NCBI GenBank assembly: GCA_021325295.1
Contig: JAJPHM010000017.1
Span: 29,296-93,295, forward strand
Length of the DNA: 64,000 nt
DNA from: Nitrososphaeraceae archaeon
Lineage (GTDB): Archaea; Thermoproteota; Nitrososphaeria; Nitrososphaerales; Nitrososphaeraceae
Direction: 5' to 3'
Shown: positions 52,158 through 60,468 of the stretch, one piece after another
How positions within the stretch are numbered: position 1 is the first letter of the stretch
Layout of the letters: each line of letters starts with the position of its first letter
Made by a program: the position numbers and the translations under genes
The notes under the pieces: model-generated
What the model was told of the DNA's origin: nothing
The model's database searches: none
Seen by the model: only the letters and a program-made list of their open reading frames with translations

Positions 52158-52219
52158 GAAATGCCTATTCACGCGCACCTTCGAGGAAAAATCTTAATTT
52201 GCCGGCATGGTAGAAACAA

Positions 52220-52921
52220 TTGCGAACAATCTCCTTGCCAAGGCGTGATGATAAACTAATTTTTGTATTTATTAGCCATGCAGACGAAGAAAGAAAGGTA
52301 GCTAATAGCCTTAAGATTGGATTAGAAAACCTCGGTCTAGAGGCGTTTCTAGCCCATGATGATATTGAAGGCGGAATCGACTGGAAACCTTTCCTCATCA
52401 ACAAATTGGAAGAATGTGATTTATTCATTCCTCTCCTTTCTAAAGCATATCGCTTAGCCGACTTCACTGACCAAGAAGCAGGCATAGCCTTTGCATTAGA
52501 AAAGCCCATGGTGCCAATATCCCTTGATGGCACTATGCCGTATGGCTTTATTAACAAATGGCAAGCGATAAAGTGCCTTTCTGGGTTTGATGACAATACC
52601 ATTCACAAAATTTACGACCTTATCAGCATTCACACAGAAAAAGGTCAGAGAGAAATAAACAGTCTCATCGCAAAGCTCGCCAGGGCTGAAAGATGGGTTG
52701 ATGCAAACACTGTTGCAAGAAGCCTTTTCGTCCATACCAAGTTTACTGACGAACAAATTAATCACATTGCAAGAGCTTTTGTTGAAAACTCCGAAGTCAG
52801 CGGTTCTTGGACTGCTGGACCTAGGTCTCTGGAAGCATTACAGAAGAACTGGAAGAGGATTCTACCTAGTCTCCAAAGGAAATTAAGGCCATACATAGAA
52901 GATAAGGAAATTGAAGGCTAG
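52220..52921 (+). CDS. TIR-domain protein (defence-type)
   Basis: The 233-residue protein begins with a TIR domain: strand A LIFVFISHADEERKVANSL, the BB-loop region AFLAHDDIEGG and the DQEAGIA motif with the catalytic glutamate (Glu86) that gives TIR proteins NADase or cyclase activity. Residues ~130-233 are a helical C-terminal part (TIHKIYDLISIHTEKGQREI, NHIARAFVENSEVSGSW, LQKNWKRILPSLQRKL) which may sense a signal or oligomerise. Such stand-alone TIR proteins belong to prokaryotic anti-virus systems or act as toxins. Start is a TTG at 52220; it is the last gene of the element, 84 bp before the right att site. No separate sensor gene is next to it. Confidence 0.85.
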   Translation: MRTISLPRRDDKLIFVFISHADEERKVANSLKIGLENLGLEAFLAHDDIEGGIDWKPFLINKLEECDLFIPLLSKAYRLADFTDQEAGIAFALEKPMVPISLDGTMPYGFINKWQAIKCLSGFDDNTIHKIYDLISIHTEKGQREINSLIAKLARAERWVDANTVARSLFVHTKFTDEQINHIARAFVENSEVSGSWTAGPRSLEALQKNWKRILPSLQRKLRPYIEDKEIEG

Positions 52922-52990
52922 ATACTGTTGTTCGAGGCTAAATGATCGGGTCACCAGCAGCTCAATACTAAATACTGGCAAAAAGTCTCA

Positions 52991-53004
52991 GGACTAAATA
53001 GTCC
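52991..53004. promoter_or_regulatory. Palindrome abutting the attR core
   Basis: GGACTAAATAGTCC (arms GGACTA/TAGTCC, 2-base spacer) ends exactly where the 20-bp att core begins (53005). It lies inside the element at its right end and has no counterpart in the tRNA, so it may be an integrase or excision-factor site. Symmetry and position are the only evidence. Confidence 0.45.
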
Positions 53005-53024
53005 CAAATCCCTTACGGCCCATT
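53005..53024 (+). repeat. attR: right 20-bp direct repeat of the integrated element
   Basis: Exact copy of the tRNA-Ile 3' end (38444-38463). It keeps only the T-arm end and acceptor strand, so no tRNA can form here. Marks the chromosome-element junction. Confidence 0.93.
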
Positions 53025-53085
53025 GAACATTTGATGATAAACATTTTCTCTGCCATCAAACTTCAGCTACGAGCAGCTCATGAAT

Positions 53086-53408
53086 CTATGCTGCACTGGC
53101 TCTTCTTATTCTATTCATCTCTTCTCTTAGAGCCCGTAACTCCGACCTTAATGCCTCTGACTCTTGGATTTCAGCAGATTTTTCCTCTTTCATACCTGCT
53201 TTAGCCGCAACTCTTCCAATCATTATAGTTGCAAATACTGCAATGACTGTGACAACTACTGCGTAGATTATCATTGCCAAGAGACCGCTCTGTTGGCAAA
53301 TGCAACTTTGAATATTTCTTGTATAGCTGTATTCCAAGCAAGAGCTGCTACAAGACCAAAGGCTGCTGTAATGAGAGCGGCCAATGCCTTGATAACATCT
53401 TGTCTCAT
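53086..53408 (-). pseudogene. DUF5654-like two-helix membrane protein split by a frame change
   Basis: Two adjoining frames carry the two halves of one small membrane protein. The upstream half (ATG 53408, stop TGA 53271, 45 residues) reads ALAALITAAFGLVAALAWNT and AIQEIFKVAFAN; the downstream half (ATG 53274 to 53086, 62 residues) reads MIIYAVVVTVIAVFATIMIG, a basic piece and a helical tail. Intact DUF5654-type proteins have both in one frame. The halves overlap through ATGA (53271-53274), so one base change separates them. It may be a true frameshift, a sequencing error, or two coupled small proteins. It is the first chromosomal gene to the right of attR. Confidence 0.6.
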
Positions 53409-53929
53409 TGCAAGCTTACCATGAGCATTACAATTAAGTATTGAGGTGGATAATTATGATAACTTTTCTATCTACCCATTTCCAAACTATCATGCGGAAA
53501 CATTGAGGCTAGAAAAAATCTAGCGTCATAACCTGCAAGACACGCAGGAATCTAAATCAAAATGCATGTAGCTGGGCATGTGGAAATTTGTGTGCCAAAC
53601 CAATGTCTATTTATTCCTCATAACCTTGAACTCGCAGGGTTCAAAACCAAAGCAACCCAAACCAATTAAGGCGTGGGAACAAGTAGTCCGAACTGCGGTC
53701 AACTTCGGCATCGCTTCATCCAAGTGGGTTTCACCAAAAATGAAGTTCCAGAGTGTCATTATTTGCACCCCTAGACACCATTTGCATTGGATAAACAAAC
53801 GCCGAATAAATTATTCGAAAATCTTTCTGGCTTGGCTTTTTTGTTTAGTGAGCCCATAATCTTTGTTTATGCAGGTCGATATATTGTAATTTCAGTTTAA
53901 AGATAAACAAACTATCCAAATTGCTATTT
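53409..53929. other. Interval with two small hairpins; no supported gene
   Basis: 521 bp. GCTAGA-AAAAA-TCTAGC (53508-53524) and CCTGC-AAGACAC-GCAGG (53532-53548) form two adjacent hairpins. A 93-codon plus-strand frame (53578-53859) and a 63-codon minus frame overlap each other; neither has a known motif or clear promoter, so none is called. Possible small-RNA or relic sequence. Confidence 0.4.
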
Positions 53930-54175
53930 TTAGGTTATATCATATACTGATTCAGGCTCTACTTCATGTATTCCCCTGTTCCGATTTATACCGGCATCTG
54001 CTGGAGCAGAAACCTTCGCCATTGCTGTCCGTCGGAGTTTGTTGTCAATGAACCTGTTTCTTGTTTTGGCTTTGGTTTTTACCTGTTTTATGTTCTTGTT
54101 ATACCTCTGTCTTCTTCCTTTGCCACCCTTTGGTTTTGCTTTACCTATCCTTTTCCCGGCGACTCCACCCGTCAT
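53930..54175 (-). CDS. Small highly basic protein, 81 residues
   Basis: The first 50 residues are strongly basic (GKRIGKAKPKGGKGRRQRYN and KQVKTKAKTRNRFIDNKLRR), the C-terminus is acidic. It has no cysteines. A TATA-like TTTTAATATC lies about 35-40 bp upstream of the ATG, which supports transcription. It may bind nucleic acid (chromatin- or ribosome-associated), but no family is recognised. Confidence 0.55.
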   Translation of the reverse strand: MTGGVAGKRIGKAKPKGGKGRRQRYNKNIKQVKTKAKTRNRFIDNKLRRTAMAKVSAPADAGINRNRGIHEVEPESVYDIT

Positions 54176-54245
54176 GGACTCTTCTCATATCAGATGAGGT
54201 CACATGATATTAAAACCTGTTAGATAGATTATGTCGTCTCATAGT

Positions 54246-54752
54246 TTAGCCTGCTTTGCCATACTTTTCTATGGAAACAATATCCTTAATGGAAATACGA
54301 TTTTTCTTCCACTTTGCAGGATTTGATCCGGCGTATCCAAATCCGACTACAGCGGTGATATTAAGATCCTTTGGTATTTCAAAATCATTAGAGAGTGCAT
54401 CCTTGTTTATCCCAGTAAACAAGCATGATGCGACCCCATAATTCCAGGCGGCAAGCTGCATGTCTTGAATAACTCTGCCGGCATCAATCATGTGGAAGTT
54501 ATGCTTTGGATTGGTCAGAACTATGATTGCAAAGGCTGCATTTGAAACCCAGCCACCACTATAGCTATCGTTGGCAAGTTTACGGAGGTTTTCCTTATCA
54601 CGGACAAGGATCAAGCGCCAATGCTGTGTGTTAAGCCCGCTGCCGGTTAATCTTGCTGCTTCCAGTATCCTTTGCTGTATATCAGATGGAACTTGCTTTT
54701 CGCTAAACTCTCTTATGTCAAACTTTGTTGCAATGCAGTCAAATGTATCCAT
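54246..54752 (-). CDS. Nitroreductase-family FMN protein
   Basis: The 168-residue protein begins FDCIATKFDIREFSEKQVPS, the FMN-binding N-terminal arm of nitroreductases, followed by ILEAARLTGSGLNTQHWRLILV and an AWNYGVASCLFTGI segment, and ends with VVGFGYAGSNPAKWKKNR. It is a single-domain dimeric FMN oxidoreductase using NAD(P)H; substrates vary and are not deducible here. Length is at the short end of the family. Start: ATG at 54752. Confidence 0.9.
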   Translation of the reverse strand: MDTFDCIATKFDIREFSEKQVPSDIQQRILEAARLTGSGLNTQHWRLILVRDKENLRKLANDSYSGGWVSNAAFAIIVLTNPKHNFHMIDAGRVIQDMQLAAWNYGVASCLFTGINKDALSNDFEIPKDLNITAVVGFGYAGSNPAKWKKNRISIKDIVSIEKYGKAG

Positions 54753-54886
54753 AGATCAACTGCCTTTCCTTTATTATTCCAATATAATAGGCGATCTGAT
54801 CAGATTAGAGTTTCCATCAATGCATCAAACAGAAAGACAGAGATAGAAAATGAAAAAAGAATGGAAAACAGTGAAGTGACCAGATA

Positions 54887-55813
54887 TCAGCTCATGGATG
54901 ATTCCATCTGCAATAACTTTTCTATTCTTTTTTGAACTGGCGGATGGGTTGCAAAGAGGTTTGATATAGTGCTTCCAGAGAGTGCAGGGATTATAAAGAA
55001 GGCATTCAGCCCCTCGACCTGCCGGAGGTCTTTGGTCGGTACTCTCTTCATATCGCCGCTAATCTTTACCAGTGCGTTTGCAAGTTTGGCTGGCTTGCCC
55101 GTCATCTGAGCCGATCCCCTGTCGGCAGCAAATTCCCTGTACCTTGAGATGGCCCTTATTATCAAAAAGCTGGCAAACCAGGTGATGATTGCTACCACGA
55201 GCACAAGGACCATTGCCCCGGCACCATTGTCGCGTGAGCGGCCGCCATAGCCATAACCGTATCCATAGCCCATGCCGCCGTAAAAGCCAAACTGCATCAG
55301 GTACCATGCAACAGTTGAAAATAGGCTCGCCAGAGTAAGGACAAGCACGTCTCTATTCTTGATATGTGTCAATTCATGTGCGATCACGCCTTCGAGCTCT
55401 TCAGGCTCTAGCAGATCCAAAAGTCCAGTTGTCACAGCAACCACAGAGCTTTTCGGGCTCTTGCCTGTCGCAAATGCGTTGGGCATATTGGTGTTTACTA
55501 CAGCTATTTTCGGCTTTGGGAGGTTATTTCTGGCTACAATTCGCTCGACAATATCGTGCAATTTGGGATACTGTTCTCGTGATACTATCTTGGCCCCAGA
55601 GCTCCACAGGACAATCCTGTCAGAGAAGAACCACTGGGCAAGTACCATGATTGCGGCGATTACCGTGATTGGTATGATGCCAACCCCAATGTATGCAAGT
55701 ATAGAGATGAAAATAAGGTAGAGTATTGTCAGTACTGCAAAGCTCACTATCATCCTGACAGTAAGACCAGTGTCTCTCTTCTGCCAAGCGAGTTTAGCTC
55801 CCATTAGGTTCAA
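54887..55813 (-). CDS. htpX: Membrane metalloprotease HtpX (M48)
   Basis: The 308-residue protease has two N-terminal membrane helices (MIVSFAVLTILYLIFISILAY, VGIIPITVIAAIMVLAQW), the zinc motif HELTH (146-150), two more hydrophobic segments, and the third zinc ligand region (EFAADRGSAQMTG). HtpX degrades misfolded membrane proteins. A Gly/Tyr-rich loop (GFYGGMGYGYGYGYGG) near residue 176-191 is unusual. The TTG at 55813 or the ATG three codons later may be the start. Confidence 0.94.
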   Translation of the reverse strand: MNLMGAKLAWQKRDTGLTVRMIVSFAVLTILYLIFISILAYIGVGIIPITVIAAIMVLAQWFFSDRIVLWSSGAKIVSREQYPKLHDIVERIVARNNLPKPKIAVVNTNMPNAFATGKSPKSSVVAVTTGLLDLLEPEELEGVIAHELTHIKNRDVLVLTLASLFSTVAWYLMQFGFYGGMGYGYGYGYGGRSRDNGAGAMVLVLVVAIITWFASFLIIRAISRYREFAADRGSAQMTGKPAKLANALVKISGDMKRVPTKDLRQVEGLNAFFIIPALSGSTISNLFATHPPVQKRIEKLLQMESSMS

Positions 55814-56006
55814 GTGTATTATCGTATGATCTTCTTAAGAAGCTTCCGTTATTGACTGATTTGTTAGGAGAACAGAATCCATCTTCTATGCAGACATGAT
55901 TCAAGTATTCTGACATAGCCAATCAATCATGTCAAATGCACTGACGCAAACTTGTTCTGATTTGTTTATAAGTGTGAACCAAGAAGAGTTCTTTGGGTAG
56001 TATGGT

Positions 56007-56783
56007 ATGGGCTTAGCAAACCGATTTTCAACTTTGGTCAAACAAAAGGTAAACACTTTACTAGACAAGTATGAAGACCCAAGGGAAGCACTGGATTATT
56101 CTTATGAGAAACAGCTGGAACTTTTGACAAAGCTGCGCAGAAGCATTGCGGAGGTTATAGCATCTAAAAAGAGACTTGAAATGCAAAAGCAGAGGCTGAT
56201 GGACAACATCCGCACATTAGACGAGCAGGCAAGGCGCGCCGTAGATGCAGGAAGGGATGACTTGGCAAAGATGGCCCTTGAGCGCAAAAATGCCAACCTC
56301 GCCCAAGTTCAGGACCTTGACAAACAGATTACAGAGATGCAGGCAGAACAGGAAAAACTTGAGCAGACAGAAAAAGACACTTCCACAAAGGTGGAGCAAT
56401 TCAGGTCAAAGAAAGAAGTCATCAAGGCAAAATACTCTGCAGCAGAGGCCTCGGTAAAGGTAAAGGAAAGTGTCACCGGGATATCAGAACACATGGCCGA
56501 TGTCGGGATGGCTATGAGCAGGGCAGAGGACAAGACAGAAAAGATGCAGGCAAAGTCGCAGGCCCTTGATGAGATGATGGATTCAGGCGTCCTTACCGAC
56601 TATACTTCAGACAAAGACGATATCGAACGAGAACTTGAAAAGGTGTCGGTGCAGGGGTCAGTCGATGAAGAGCTGGCCAAGATAAAGGCAGAGCAGGCCA
56701 AGAATAAGAAAAAGTCAAACACACAGAACGACTCAGATGAGCAGAAAGAGCAGACAACAGAGCAGGTCGAAGTGACTCAATGA
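56007..56783 (+). CDS. pspA: PspA/IM30 (Vipp1) family protein
   Basis: The 258-residue, nearly all-helical protein starts GLANRFSTLVKQKVNTLLDK, the amphipathic membrane-binding helix of PspA/IM30, and continues with the long coiled hairpin (LRRSIAEVIASKKRLEMQKQ, ERKNANLAQVQDLDKQ) of the ESCRT-III-related superfamily. It protects the cell membrane under stress by forming rods or rings. The acidic/Gln-rich tail is extra. TATA-like TTTATAAG occurs ~45 bp upstream. Its stop overlaps the next gene's ATG. Confidence 0.95.
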   Translation: MGLANRFSTLVKQKVNTLLDKYEDPREALDYSYEKQLELLTKLRRSIAEVIASKKRLEMQKQRLMDNIRTLDEQARRAVDAGRDDLAKMALERKNANLAQVQDLDKQITEMQAEQEKLEQTEKDTSTKVEQFRSKKEVIKAKYSAAEASVKVKESVTGISEHMADVGMAMSRAEDKTEKMQAKSQALDEMMDSGVLTDYTSDKDDIERELEKVSVQGSVDEELAKIKAEQAKNKKKSNTQNDSDEQKEQTTEQVEVTQ

Positions 56784-57250
56784 TGGCCAGGCGAAAAGAA
56801 TCGCCTGCCAGAAAAAAAGTAGCCAAGCGTAGCCAGAGGAGCAGAGGAAGCAAGGCAAAGACAATTAAAAAGAAGACAAACAAGGCGGGCAGAACAAACG
56901 CTACCATTACGCGCAGGCAATCATCAGGCAGCAAACAATCTGACAAAAATTATACAGTAGTCAGACTCGCTGGAACCGGCCAGTACAGGCTTGACCATCC
57001 AAGTTCCAGAAAACTTGCCGAGATTGACAGTGCCTTGCTCAAGATAATTGAAGGCAACGAGGCCAAGCATGGTTCTGACACAGAATTTAGGAATAAATTA
57101 AGTGAAATGATCTCGCTGGTTCTCAAAAACGGGAAGAAGCTGAATTTGGATGACATTGTGCCTTCAGACTTTATTGTGCCTGATGCTGGCATGTCAGTCA
57201 AGGAAGCAAAAGAGCTGCTTAATGGAGAGCGGCTGAGCTTGCTGGACTGA
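56780..57250 (+). CDS. PspA-associated (PspAA-type) protein
   Basis: A basic N-terminal region of ~55 residues (KKVAKRSQRSRGSKAKTIKK) is followed by a compact domain: YTVVRLAGTGQYRL, LAEIDSALLKIIEGNEAKHG, FRNKLSEMISLVLKNGKKLN and DDIVPSDFIVPDAGMSVKEAKELL. This domain is found next to PspA in many archaea and bacteria and is thought to work with it. The ATG overlaps the stop of pspA (ATGA), so the two are translationally coupled. It may also bind nucleic acid or membrane through the basic end. Confidence 0.85.
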   Translation: MMARRKESPARKKVAKRSQRSRGSKAKTIKKKTNKAGRTNATITRRQSSGSKQSDKNYTVVRLAGTGQYRLDHPSSRKLAEIDSALLKIIEGNEAKHGSDTEFRNKLSEMISLVLKNGKKLNLDDIVPSDFIVPDAGMSVKEAKELLNGERLSLLD

Positions 57251-57427
57251 TTCCAGAACAGCTTGTCCAATCTAACAGACTGTTGACAACACCGTTTCTT
57301 GTGAGTTGATTGCTAAAGGTTCTCCATAAGATCGCTTGAATGGTTGTCAGCTTACTGACAGGCAGCCAGGAATAGATCTTGCAGTAATAGTTACAAGGCA
57401 AGTTTTACACCATATTTTGTACAAATA

Positions 57428-59005
57428 GTGACCAAATCCTGGATAACACTAATTCTTGTAATTGCGATTCTTGGCATCAGCATAGCTGCCGCAATTGCAA
57501 CATATAATGCAGCCAGGACTCCAGATGCCGTTTCAGGTTCAGATTCATCTGCCGCAGTCGCTGGCAGCGGCAGCTTGTTTTATACCAGCGCTAACAGCAA
57601 GGACTGGCTTGTGTACCATCATGATCCGTTCAGAACAGGATTTGATATGTCCGACCAGACTTTTACTTCAATTCACAGAAACTGGACCTCAACCCGCTTG
57701 GATGGGCCAATTTATGCCGAGCCTCTGGTGGCTGAAGGAAAAGTAATAGTTGCGACAGAGAACAATACAATATACTCGCTTGATTCAAAGACAGGTGCTG
57801 TAATCTGGCGCACTAACCTTGGACTTCCAGTGCCACGCTCTGACCTGCCGTGTGGAAATATCGATCAGACAGGTATAACAGGGACACCTGCGGTAGACAT
57901 GCTTACAAGGACAGTGTTTGCTGTAGCTTTTTTGGCCGGCAGTCACCACCATCAATTATTTGGGCTCAATATCGATACAGGTGCAGTGCGTCTGCATGCA
58001 GTGGTAGACCCTCCAGGCTCTGACCCGTTGGTGCAGCAGCAAAGGGGGGCGTTGGGGATACTCTACTACAACAGCACCAGTTCTGCAAAACTTGAAGGAC
58101 TGATGGTCTATGTTCCGTTCGGAGGGCTTTATGGTGACTGCGGTCAATACCATGGCTGGGTTGTCAGCCTGCGGGTACCCGTTTCTGTTCCTATTACCTC
58201 AGGTTTGCCTCAACCAAGCGCCGCTATAATCAATGCCACTTCTCCCAGCAGCCTGAATCTTCGTTCATTTCAGGCGTCAGATGACCGTGAAGACGGAATC
58301 TGGGCACCGTCGGGACCTGCAATAGACCATGCAGGTAATATTTTTGTGGCAACAGGAAATGGCGAGTCTGTCTTGAGATATGACTTTGGCAATAGCGTCA
58401 TCAAACTATCTCCGTCGCTTGGAAGGCTTAACTGGTTTGCACCGGACAACTGGGCTGAACTCAATGGCGCAGATGCTGATCTTGGCTCTACCGGTCCTGC
58501 ACTGTTAGGCAACCATAACGATTCGTCGGTTTTTCAGGCAGGAAAGCAAGGAATAGGATATATTCTATCATCAGCAGGGTTGGATGAAATATTCTCAGCG
58601 CCGATATGTAGCGGCGGAGCATATGGCGGCACTGCATATGCAGCACCGTATCTGTATATTCCATGCAGAGACGGCCTTGTTTCGTTACAATTGCATGACA
58701 TCCCTTCTCAGAAAACGACAAGCACAGAAACATTGAGTGCCGCAGCTAACAGTAATTATACTTCCTTTTCTGTAATCTGGAAGAGTCCACCTTTCTGGTC
58801 AGGGCCGCCGATAGTTGCAGGAGGACTTGTCTGGACAATTGACCTTGACAATTCTATATTGTATGCCTTTCAGGAAACATCTGGAAAAGTTGCGTTCAGA
58901 TACGAGCTTGGCAGCCCAGAGAACCACTTTTTGACCCCTTCTGCAAGCCGCGGTCAGATCTTTGTACCACTGTCTGACAAGATCATGTCATTTTCCCTGA
59001 AATAA
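57428..59005 (+). CDS. Secreted PQQ/BamB-like beta-propeller protein
   Basis: The 525-residue protein starts at a GTG (57428) with a membrane anchor (WITLILVIAILGISIAAAIA, residues 5-24), then repeated propeller blades with the typical GxxxWxT/L units (VIVATENNTIYSLDSKTGAVIWRT; HQLFGLNIDTGAVRL; FVATGNGESVLRYD; TIDLDNSILYAFQETSGKV). These are the WD-like repeats of the PQQ-dependent-dehydrogenase/BamB group. Residues for PQQ or metal binding are not seen, so it is more likely a binding scaffold than an enzyme. It is anchored outside the cell. Confidence 0.88.
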   Translation: MTKSWITLILVIAILGISIAAAIATYNAARTPDAVSGSDSSAAVAGSGSLFYTSANSKDWLVYHHDPFRTGFDMSDQTFTSIHRNWTSTRLDGPIYAEPLVAEGKVIVATENNTIYSLDSKTGAVIWRTNLGLPVPRSDLPCGNIDQTGITGTPAVDMLTRTVFAVAFLAGSHHHQLFGLNIDTGAVRLHAVVDPPGSDPLVQQQRGALGILYYNSTSSAKLEGLMVYVPFGGLYGDCGQYHGWVVSLRVPVSVPITSGLPQPSAAIINATSPSSLNLRSFQASDDREDGIWAPSGPAIDHAGNIFVATGNGESVLRYDFGNSVIKLSPSLGRLNWFAPDNWAELNGADADLGSTGPALLGNHNDSSVFQAGKQGIGYILSSAGLDEIFSAPICSGGAYGGTAYAAPYLYIPCRDGLVSLQLHDIPSQKTTSTETLSAAANSNYTSFSVIWKSPPFWSGPPIVAGGLVWTIDLDNSILYAFQETSGKVAFRYELGSPENHFLTPSASRGQIFVPLSDKIMSFSLK

Positions 59006-59106
59006 CAGCAACAGAGGCCTGCAGATAGATCGGTCAACCAGCGCTGTCAATTGAAATGGAGTGATTTTCCTTACGTTTATTTGGAGTGATTTGAGTAAAA
59101 AAATTC

Positions 59107-60384
59107 ATGACCTTTGGTGGGGCGCAGCAGGTTATAGTAAGGATAAATGGCGTGTTGCCAGATATTTCTGAAATCGGCGATGAAGCCAAATCTGCCAGAG
59201 CAGCAGAAGTAAAGCGCGAAGGTGTTCTGACAAATACCTCATGCTCAATATTTGCAAAGTCAGCCGCAGATACATTCCATCTTCTGGTCGATATAGGTGC
59301 AGGAGTCGTTGACAGCATAAAAAATGGGATAAAGGACCTAGGACTTGTGGATAAGGTTGTTCCTGATGCATTGCTTGTTACTCATGCTCACGAAGACCAC
59401 ATAAATGACCTTCAATCCCTGTTTTCGCTTGCAAGCGGTGCCGGACACAGGCTCAAGATCTACTGTACAAAAGAATGCAAGGATCAGATAACAAAGAGAC
59501 ACTCTGTTCCTGAAGAGCACTCATTTATTGTAGTGGAGCATGGCAGTCGTCTTGACATCGGGCCTTTTTCTGTCGTACCTATATCTGCGATTCATGACCC
59601 AACTGGCACAGATCATGGCTCGGTTATCTATGTAATAATGTCAGATGGCATCAAGATCATAGCAGGCTGGGACTTTTTGTCTCTGCCCGAGGAGGACTTT
59701 GACCTTCTATGGAACCCTGATCTGCTTATACTTGGCACACAAACTTACAATGACCATCCGTCCACAGGCATGATTTCCGTGTCCGAAGCGTACGGACTTG
59801 TAAGGAGGTGGAACGCCAAGGAGTGTTATATTGTACACTATAGTGGGCTGAAAGACTTTGACGATGCAATAAACCAGTGGTTTAGGGGTCCAAAAAGGGC
59901 CATGACAAGTAGCGAGCTTCAGAAATCTATAGACGATCATTTGCAGGTGACAGGTGACAACGGCCGGTTCAGAATGATTGTAGCAAGGCAGGGCATGATA
60001 TGGCGCCCCTTGGCAAAATCAGAAGAGGCTGCCAAGGGCACCATCCATATAGAGAGCCTTCAGAAATACATAATGCAGCTTGATAACACTGGAGGCAAGC
60101 TTGACCTCATGATAGAAGATACCACTCACAGGCTTAGTCTGGAATTTGTCAACCCGCGCAAGACAGGACATGGCACACTTTGGGCCGACCCTGTAAAAGG
60201 GCTTATGATGAAAGGGCCACAAATGGAAATGAGTGTCATCTTTGAACCTGCGCCATCGATAAAGGTCAATATAACAAGGGGCAAAAAACCAGTCTTTGTG
60301 CAGAATATACTCGTGAGCAAAAAAGATGCAGAGAGAATGGTAGAGTTTATAGACAAAAACTTTGCCAGCGGATCGGCTGGATGA
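59107..60384 (+). CDS. MBL-fold hydrolase with C-terminal extension
   Basis: Residues ~1-260 form a metallo-beta-lactamase domain with HAHEDH (about 95-100), a SAIHDPTGTDHGSVIY segment supplying further ligands and HYSG at the late histidine. Two or three extra strands precede it. The last ~140 residues (from ~ RMIVARQGMIWRP) are a separate domain of unknown type with beta-rich parts (LDLMIEDTTHRLSLEFVNPR; SVIFEPAPSIKVNITRG). The pairing is unusual in length (425 residues). The substrate is unknown; nucleic-acid or phosphodiester substrates are possible. Confidence 0.85.
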   Translation: MTFGGAQQVIVRINGVLPDISEIGDEAKSARAAEVKREGVLTNTSCSIFAKSAADTFHLLVDIGAGVVDSIKNGIKDLGLVDKVVPDALLVTHAHEDHINDLQSLFSLASGAGHRLKIYCTKECKDQITKRHSVPEEHSFIVVEHGSRLDIGPFSVVPISAIHDPTGTDHGSVIYVIMSDGIKIIAGWDFLSLPEEDFDLLWNPDLLILGTQTYNDHPSTGMISVSEAYGLVRRWNAKECYIVHYSGLKDFDDAINQWFRGPKRAMTSSELQKSIDDHLQVTGDNGRFRMIVARQGMIWRPLAKSEEAAKGTIHIESLQKYIMQLDNTGGKLDLMIEDTTHRLSLEFVNPRKTGHGTLWADPVKGLMMKGPQMEMSVIFEPAPSIKVNITRGKKPVFVQNILVSKKDAERMVEFIDKNFASGSAG

Positions 60385-60468
60385 AAGAAATTACATGTTG
60401 AGTTTATGGGAACCAACTGATACAGATACCAGCCAGCCAGTACTCAGCATATTTCTCCACGATGGTTG

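Larger units (their letters stand above)
38444..53024. mobile_element. Integrated plasmid- or provirus-like element in tRNA-Ile(GAU)
   Basis: About 14.6 kb flanked by a 20-bp direct repeat, one copy of which is the end of a tRNA gene, with an integrase gene starting 58 bp inside the left end. Contents from left to right: tyrosine integrase; six minus-strand genes with a HerA/VirD4-class ATPase; a 33-residue ORF; an ORF-free G-rich region; a DNA methyltransferase and restriction-type nuclease; a small and a large membrane/surface protein; a second short recombinase; an Orc1/Cdc6-like initiator between iteron arrays; a TIR protein. The intact integrase shows it is not of the SSV kind, whose integrase gene is cut by integration. 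No capsid gene is recognised, so an integrative plasmid is the best call. Confidence 0.92.

Noticed and set aside
53005..53024. Possible second tRNA gene or tRNA fragment gene
   Set aside because: Only the last 18 tRNA bases are present with no D- or anticodon arm; it is the right attachment site.
53578..53859. 93-residue plus-strand frame right of attR
   Set aside because: No motif, no clear promoter, overlaps a minus-strand frame of similar quality; left as uncertain sequence.
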